A stretch of 20,651 nucleotides of DNA from Jimgerdemannia flammicorona (Eukaryota; Mucoromycota; Endogonomycetes; Endogonales; Endogonaceae). Numbering within the stretch: position 1 is the stretch's first letter; the number at the start of each line of letters is the position of its first letter. The position numbers and the translations under genes were made by a program. The notes below the pieces were generated by a model. It was given only the letters and a program-made list of their open reading frames with translations, was not told the origin of the DNA and made no database searches. This document shows, in pieces, positions 17,980-20,651 of the stretch. The stretch is from positions 1-20,651 of the forward strand of contig RBNI01001851.1 in the NCBI GenBank assembly GCA_003990745.1, given 5' to 3'.

Positions 17980-19711
17980 TGATTTTATGGTTCTGAGTAT
18001 CTCTTATTATTTCTTCTGTTATTATATTCTATAGTATAGTATCCAAATTGTCCACAGTAGAAGCATTGGACTTGAGCTCAGTCTTATATAGGATATCTTC
18101 TTTCTTCTTATAGCTGATAGCTTCTGTTATCTCTGAATAAGTAATCTTGATTTATTTATAGTATGTACTCTTTGTTGTCCTGCTAGTAGTTTTAATTTTC
18201 ATATATAGCGAGTTTTTCAATTTTCCCAATTAATTAATCTAACTTAGAGTTGAGATCTTAGATTTCATTTCTTTCTCTCTTTTATTTTTTAACTAGCTTT
18301 CTTTCTTCAGGTCTTCCTTGTCCTTAGAGGAGTCCTTATAGAGTTCTAACCAAGAGATCTTCCTTGTTATCCTTCTTATCATAATTACTCCAGATAATTT
18401 CTTATCTGATATCAAAAAATCCTTGAGCTGCATCTATTTATTCTTCAGGTCTTCTGATATCTAGAGTGTAAATATACTAAATAATGTTCAGAGAAATCCT
18501 ATTTATAAAGATCATTGGACATATGATATCTAGATTGGTAGTATTAAATCTTACTACATATATTCTTTTTAAATTTTAGTAAAGAATGCTCTGGATAATT
18601 CTCTAAGATTTATCTTCATTCTTATAATAGATTCTTGAGCCTTGTGACAGGTTTTATTTTCTATGTATTTCTCAATAAACCAATAGATCTTAGCTTCATA
18701 TTTTGCTTTCCAGATTGCTACTATATAGATAACTGTTCTAAGGTCTGAATATATATTACTTACTACTTGATTAAAGATTCTCTTAACTGGTTCTCTGAGT
18801 TGGACTTAGTAGAGAGATTTTTCAGAACTATAATTTCTTTAATTCTATCAAGGAATTCCCTTGAGTCTTCTTCTGGATATTCTGTAAAGATGGGTATTGA
18901 GGTGATTATTTCATTATCACTATCTTCTGATTTTGATTCTGGTTTTAATTCTGATTTACTTTCTGAACTATTACTGGAACTAAAGATGCTTGAGTATCTT
19001 AAGAGTGATGTTGCTGATCTCAGGTAAGATATAGTGAGTCTGAGTAACCTTCTAGAGACTATTCTTAGTTCTTCTGATTCTATGGTTACTGGTCCTAATA
19101 ATAGTTCAATGAGGAAAACTGATAGAACTTCTGAGAGAGACTAGGCTTGTACAATAAGGTCTTCAAGTTCTTATATAAGCTTGTTGAAGTTTCTAGCAGA
19201 GCTGTCTATATTATCTAGTTGATCTAGTTGATTTAGAGGTAAGTCTGTTAATACTAATTGAGGATTCTATACTATATTAGCTTCTGGTTGAGATTCTTCT
19301 GATACTGAATAATGGATAAGTCTTGAGATAATTACTTCTCTTTCTATCTAAATATTGATAATGATTTATTCTCCTATAGTAGTAGAGATTGGTATTAGAT
19401 CAAATATATCCAGTTTGACCATTGGATTCTTATAAGCTAAAAAGTTACATAAATTTATAATCTTCTCAGTTGAGCTCTCAAATATAATATATCAGCTTAA
19501 TAGAGGCAAATTATAAGATTGGAGATACTATGTAATTTATCTTAAACCTCTAGTTACTTTGTCAAAAAGTAACAAAATATTTAATAGTTTCTGATATTCT
19601 TGATATTTAGCAGTATAATAGTCAAATCTGAATATAGTGGTTAATTTTCTTATTGGGACAGTTCTTAGATATAGTAGTAATTTATATAATTTCCTTCTTT
19701 AATTTCTGCAT
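17980..19711 (-). pseudogene. gag polyprotein with CCHC zinc knuckle, minus-strand element
   Basis: Gag makes the virus-like particle and binds the element's RNA. A minus-strand ATG occurs at 19711, just inside the LTR, but the first good frame begins lower (DYYTAKYQEYQKLLNILLLF at about 19610). A long acidic and serine-rich region follows. Then comes a capsid-like block: PIFTEYPEEDSREFLDRIKE (about 18890), IYIVAIWKAKYEAKIYWFIE (about 18690), KINLRELSRAFFTKI. The nucleocapsid knuckle at 18024-18065 reads CFYCGQFGYYTIEY, with both first Cys kept and the His and third Cys as Tyr. Stops and frame changes occur throughout. The plus-strand 86-codon frame at 18767-19027 is antisense to it. Confidence 0.75.
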
Positions 19712-19724
19712 GACAATCTCTATA

Positions 19725-20641
19725 TAGTATAGTGGTTTCCTTATACAGAATGATCAATTTTCCAGTATAATATAATAATTTTTAAAAGTATATAATTTCT
19801 GATATATATAATATAGTAAATTTGGCAGAATTTCTTAATAAGTAGCAGGTTGGTAATTTAGCAGAGAACTCAGTTCAGTAAATAACTCAAATAGCTTAAT
19901 TTGGTAGATATATAACTCAGATAACTTGGTTTAACAGATATATAATGTGGATTTTTTCTGAATCAGTAGGCTTTTTGAATATTTATATTCTTAAGTATAG
20001 TTTTATATTAAAGACTGGCTTCATTTGAATAAATAAATTCACTACAAAGTTATATCAGATAGACTGACTTTATGGCAAGATAACAGACTTCTCTTCTGAC
20101 TTATCTGGTAAGTGAACCAAAATATAGTAGACTTTTTATATCAGAAAGAGAACTGGAGTACAAATTAGATATTAAGCTTACAATTTCCTATAAGTGGCTT
20201 TAGAGTGGATATTTCTTCTAAGTATTGTAATTCTTTTTCTTTAGAATCAAGTGGCTTTTGATAGATATATCTCTTGAAGTATAGTAGGCAGACTTATCTT
20301 TTGCTTTTTGGTTTTAATTTTAAACTGAGGTTTATTTACTCTTATCTTTGAATTATTTATATAGTTGTGATTACTATCTGGTTACTATATATCTAACTAT
20401 AGAATGGCTATTTATAAGTAGACATTCATAGTTAGAGTGACTTTCAAGGTCAGAGTAACCTTTAGAGTTAGAGTGATCTTTATTATTAGTAATATTTCCT
20501 TCTTTAGCTATCTAGGTTATTTATACAAGTTAGTATAATAGAGTAGTCCTGATTGTTTAGTATACTTGATATAGTATATGGTTAAATTATAGTAACTAAT
20601 TCAGATAGTGACTTAGTATATTTTTTTGTTAGCTTATTTTT
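19725..20641 (-). repeat. 5' LTR of the minus-strand element
   Basis: Direct-repeat partner of 10675-11612, with shared anchors such as agtatag near the left edge, gactggcttcatttg in the middle and aggcagactt further right. It should hold the element's promoter and transcription start. Its outer end merges into a T run at the window edge, where the match to the other LTR fails, so its true terminus may be lost. No convincing tRNA primer-binding site is seen in the 40 bases inside it; mutation may have erased it. Confidence 0.8.
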
Positions 20642-20651
20642 TTTTTTTTTT
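20637..20651. repeat. Poly-T window edge
   Basis: Fifteen Ts end the window. The corresponding place in the other LTR is tcatcaca, and the T-for-A differences are not RIP-type. This looks like an assembly end or homopolymer artefact rather than biology. Confidence 0.6.

Larger units (their letters stand above)
10675..20641 (-). mobile_element. Nearly complete ~10-kb Ty3/Gypsy LTR retrotransposon with dUTPase, RIP-decayed
   Basis: Two direct repeats of about 0.92-0.94 kb (10675-11612 and 19725-20641) flank an 8.1-kb interior. Read on the minus strand the order is gag and CCHC knuckle, aspartic protease, an unassigned segment, dUTPase, RT, RNase H, integrase, polypurine tract. RT before integrase places it in Ty3/Gypsy. 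No chromodomain is seen after the integrase. Every domain carries stops or frameshifts, so it is dead, but the catalytic landmarks can mostly be located. The left LTR abuts the protease of the plus-strand element, consistent with a nested insertion. The outer right boundary and any target-site duplication fall in the poly-T edge and cannot be seen. Confidence 0.85.

Noticed and set aside
18767..19027. 86-codon plus-strand frame
   Set aside because: It is antisense to the gag capsid-like block, which is the better reading because it carries PEEDSREFLDRIKE and continues into the zinc-knuckle region.
19690..19724. Possible tRNA primer-binding site next to the 5' LTR
   Set aside because: The minus-strand sequence after the LTR (tatagagattgtcatgcag) has no clear TGG-start match to a tRNA 3' end. 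RIP may have altered it, so I do not annotate one.

Overview
The window looks like a fungal nuclear contig made of two very different parts. Both ends are homopolymer-rich (G-rich at 1-20, a T run at 20637-20651), which suggests assembly ends or low-complexity breaks. Positions 1 to about 7450 have balanced composition with ordinary CpG. They hold sparse, partly broken genes: a possible small spliced gene (1908-2245), a frame-broken BTB-BACK-SPRY gene (3199-4654), an intact 300-residue BTB protein of the type multiplied in Agaricomycete-like fungi (5116-6018), and a broken TPR (kinesin-light-chain-like) gene on the minus strand (6905-7430). Simple repeats punctuate this part: a 44-bp minisatellite, a 33-G run, and an 11-12-bp array at the junction.

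From about 7600 to the end the DNA is very AT-rich, almost free of CpG and full of TpA. No long ORF survives, but when stops are read through, retrotransposon proteins are clear on both strands. On the plus strand, 7600-10674 is the 5' part of one Ty3/Gypsy-like element: gag with a CCHC knuckle, then a dUTPase domain, then the start of an aspartic protease. It is cut off where a second element begins. The second, on the minus strand, is almost complete at about 10 kb. It runs from an LTR at the right edge through gag and zinc knuckle, protease, an uncharacterised 1.3-kb segment, a full dUTPase domain, reverse transcriptase, RNase H and a DD35E integrase to a polypurine tract and a second LTR (10675-11612). 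A ~300-bp inverted-repeat (MITE or foldback-like) unit sits between its gag and protease.

The lesions (Gln codons to TAA/TAG, Trp to TAG, zinc-knuckle Cys to Tyr, catalytic Asp to Asn, loss of CpG) are what C-to-T mutation mainly at CpA, i.e. RIP-like genome defence, would produce. The most notable content is that two nested and different Gypsy-type elements each carry a recognisable five-motif dUTPase, placed on opposite sides of the protease. A dUTPase keeps uracil out of newly made cDNA, so its repeated association with elements in a C-deaminating or C-to-T mutating genome is worth following. The lineage is uncertain: the BTB gene looks basidiomycete-like, while CpA-type RIP is best known from Pezizomycotina.
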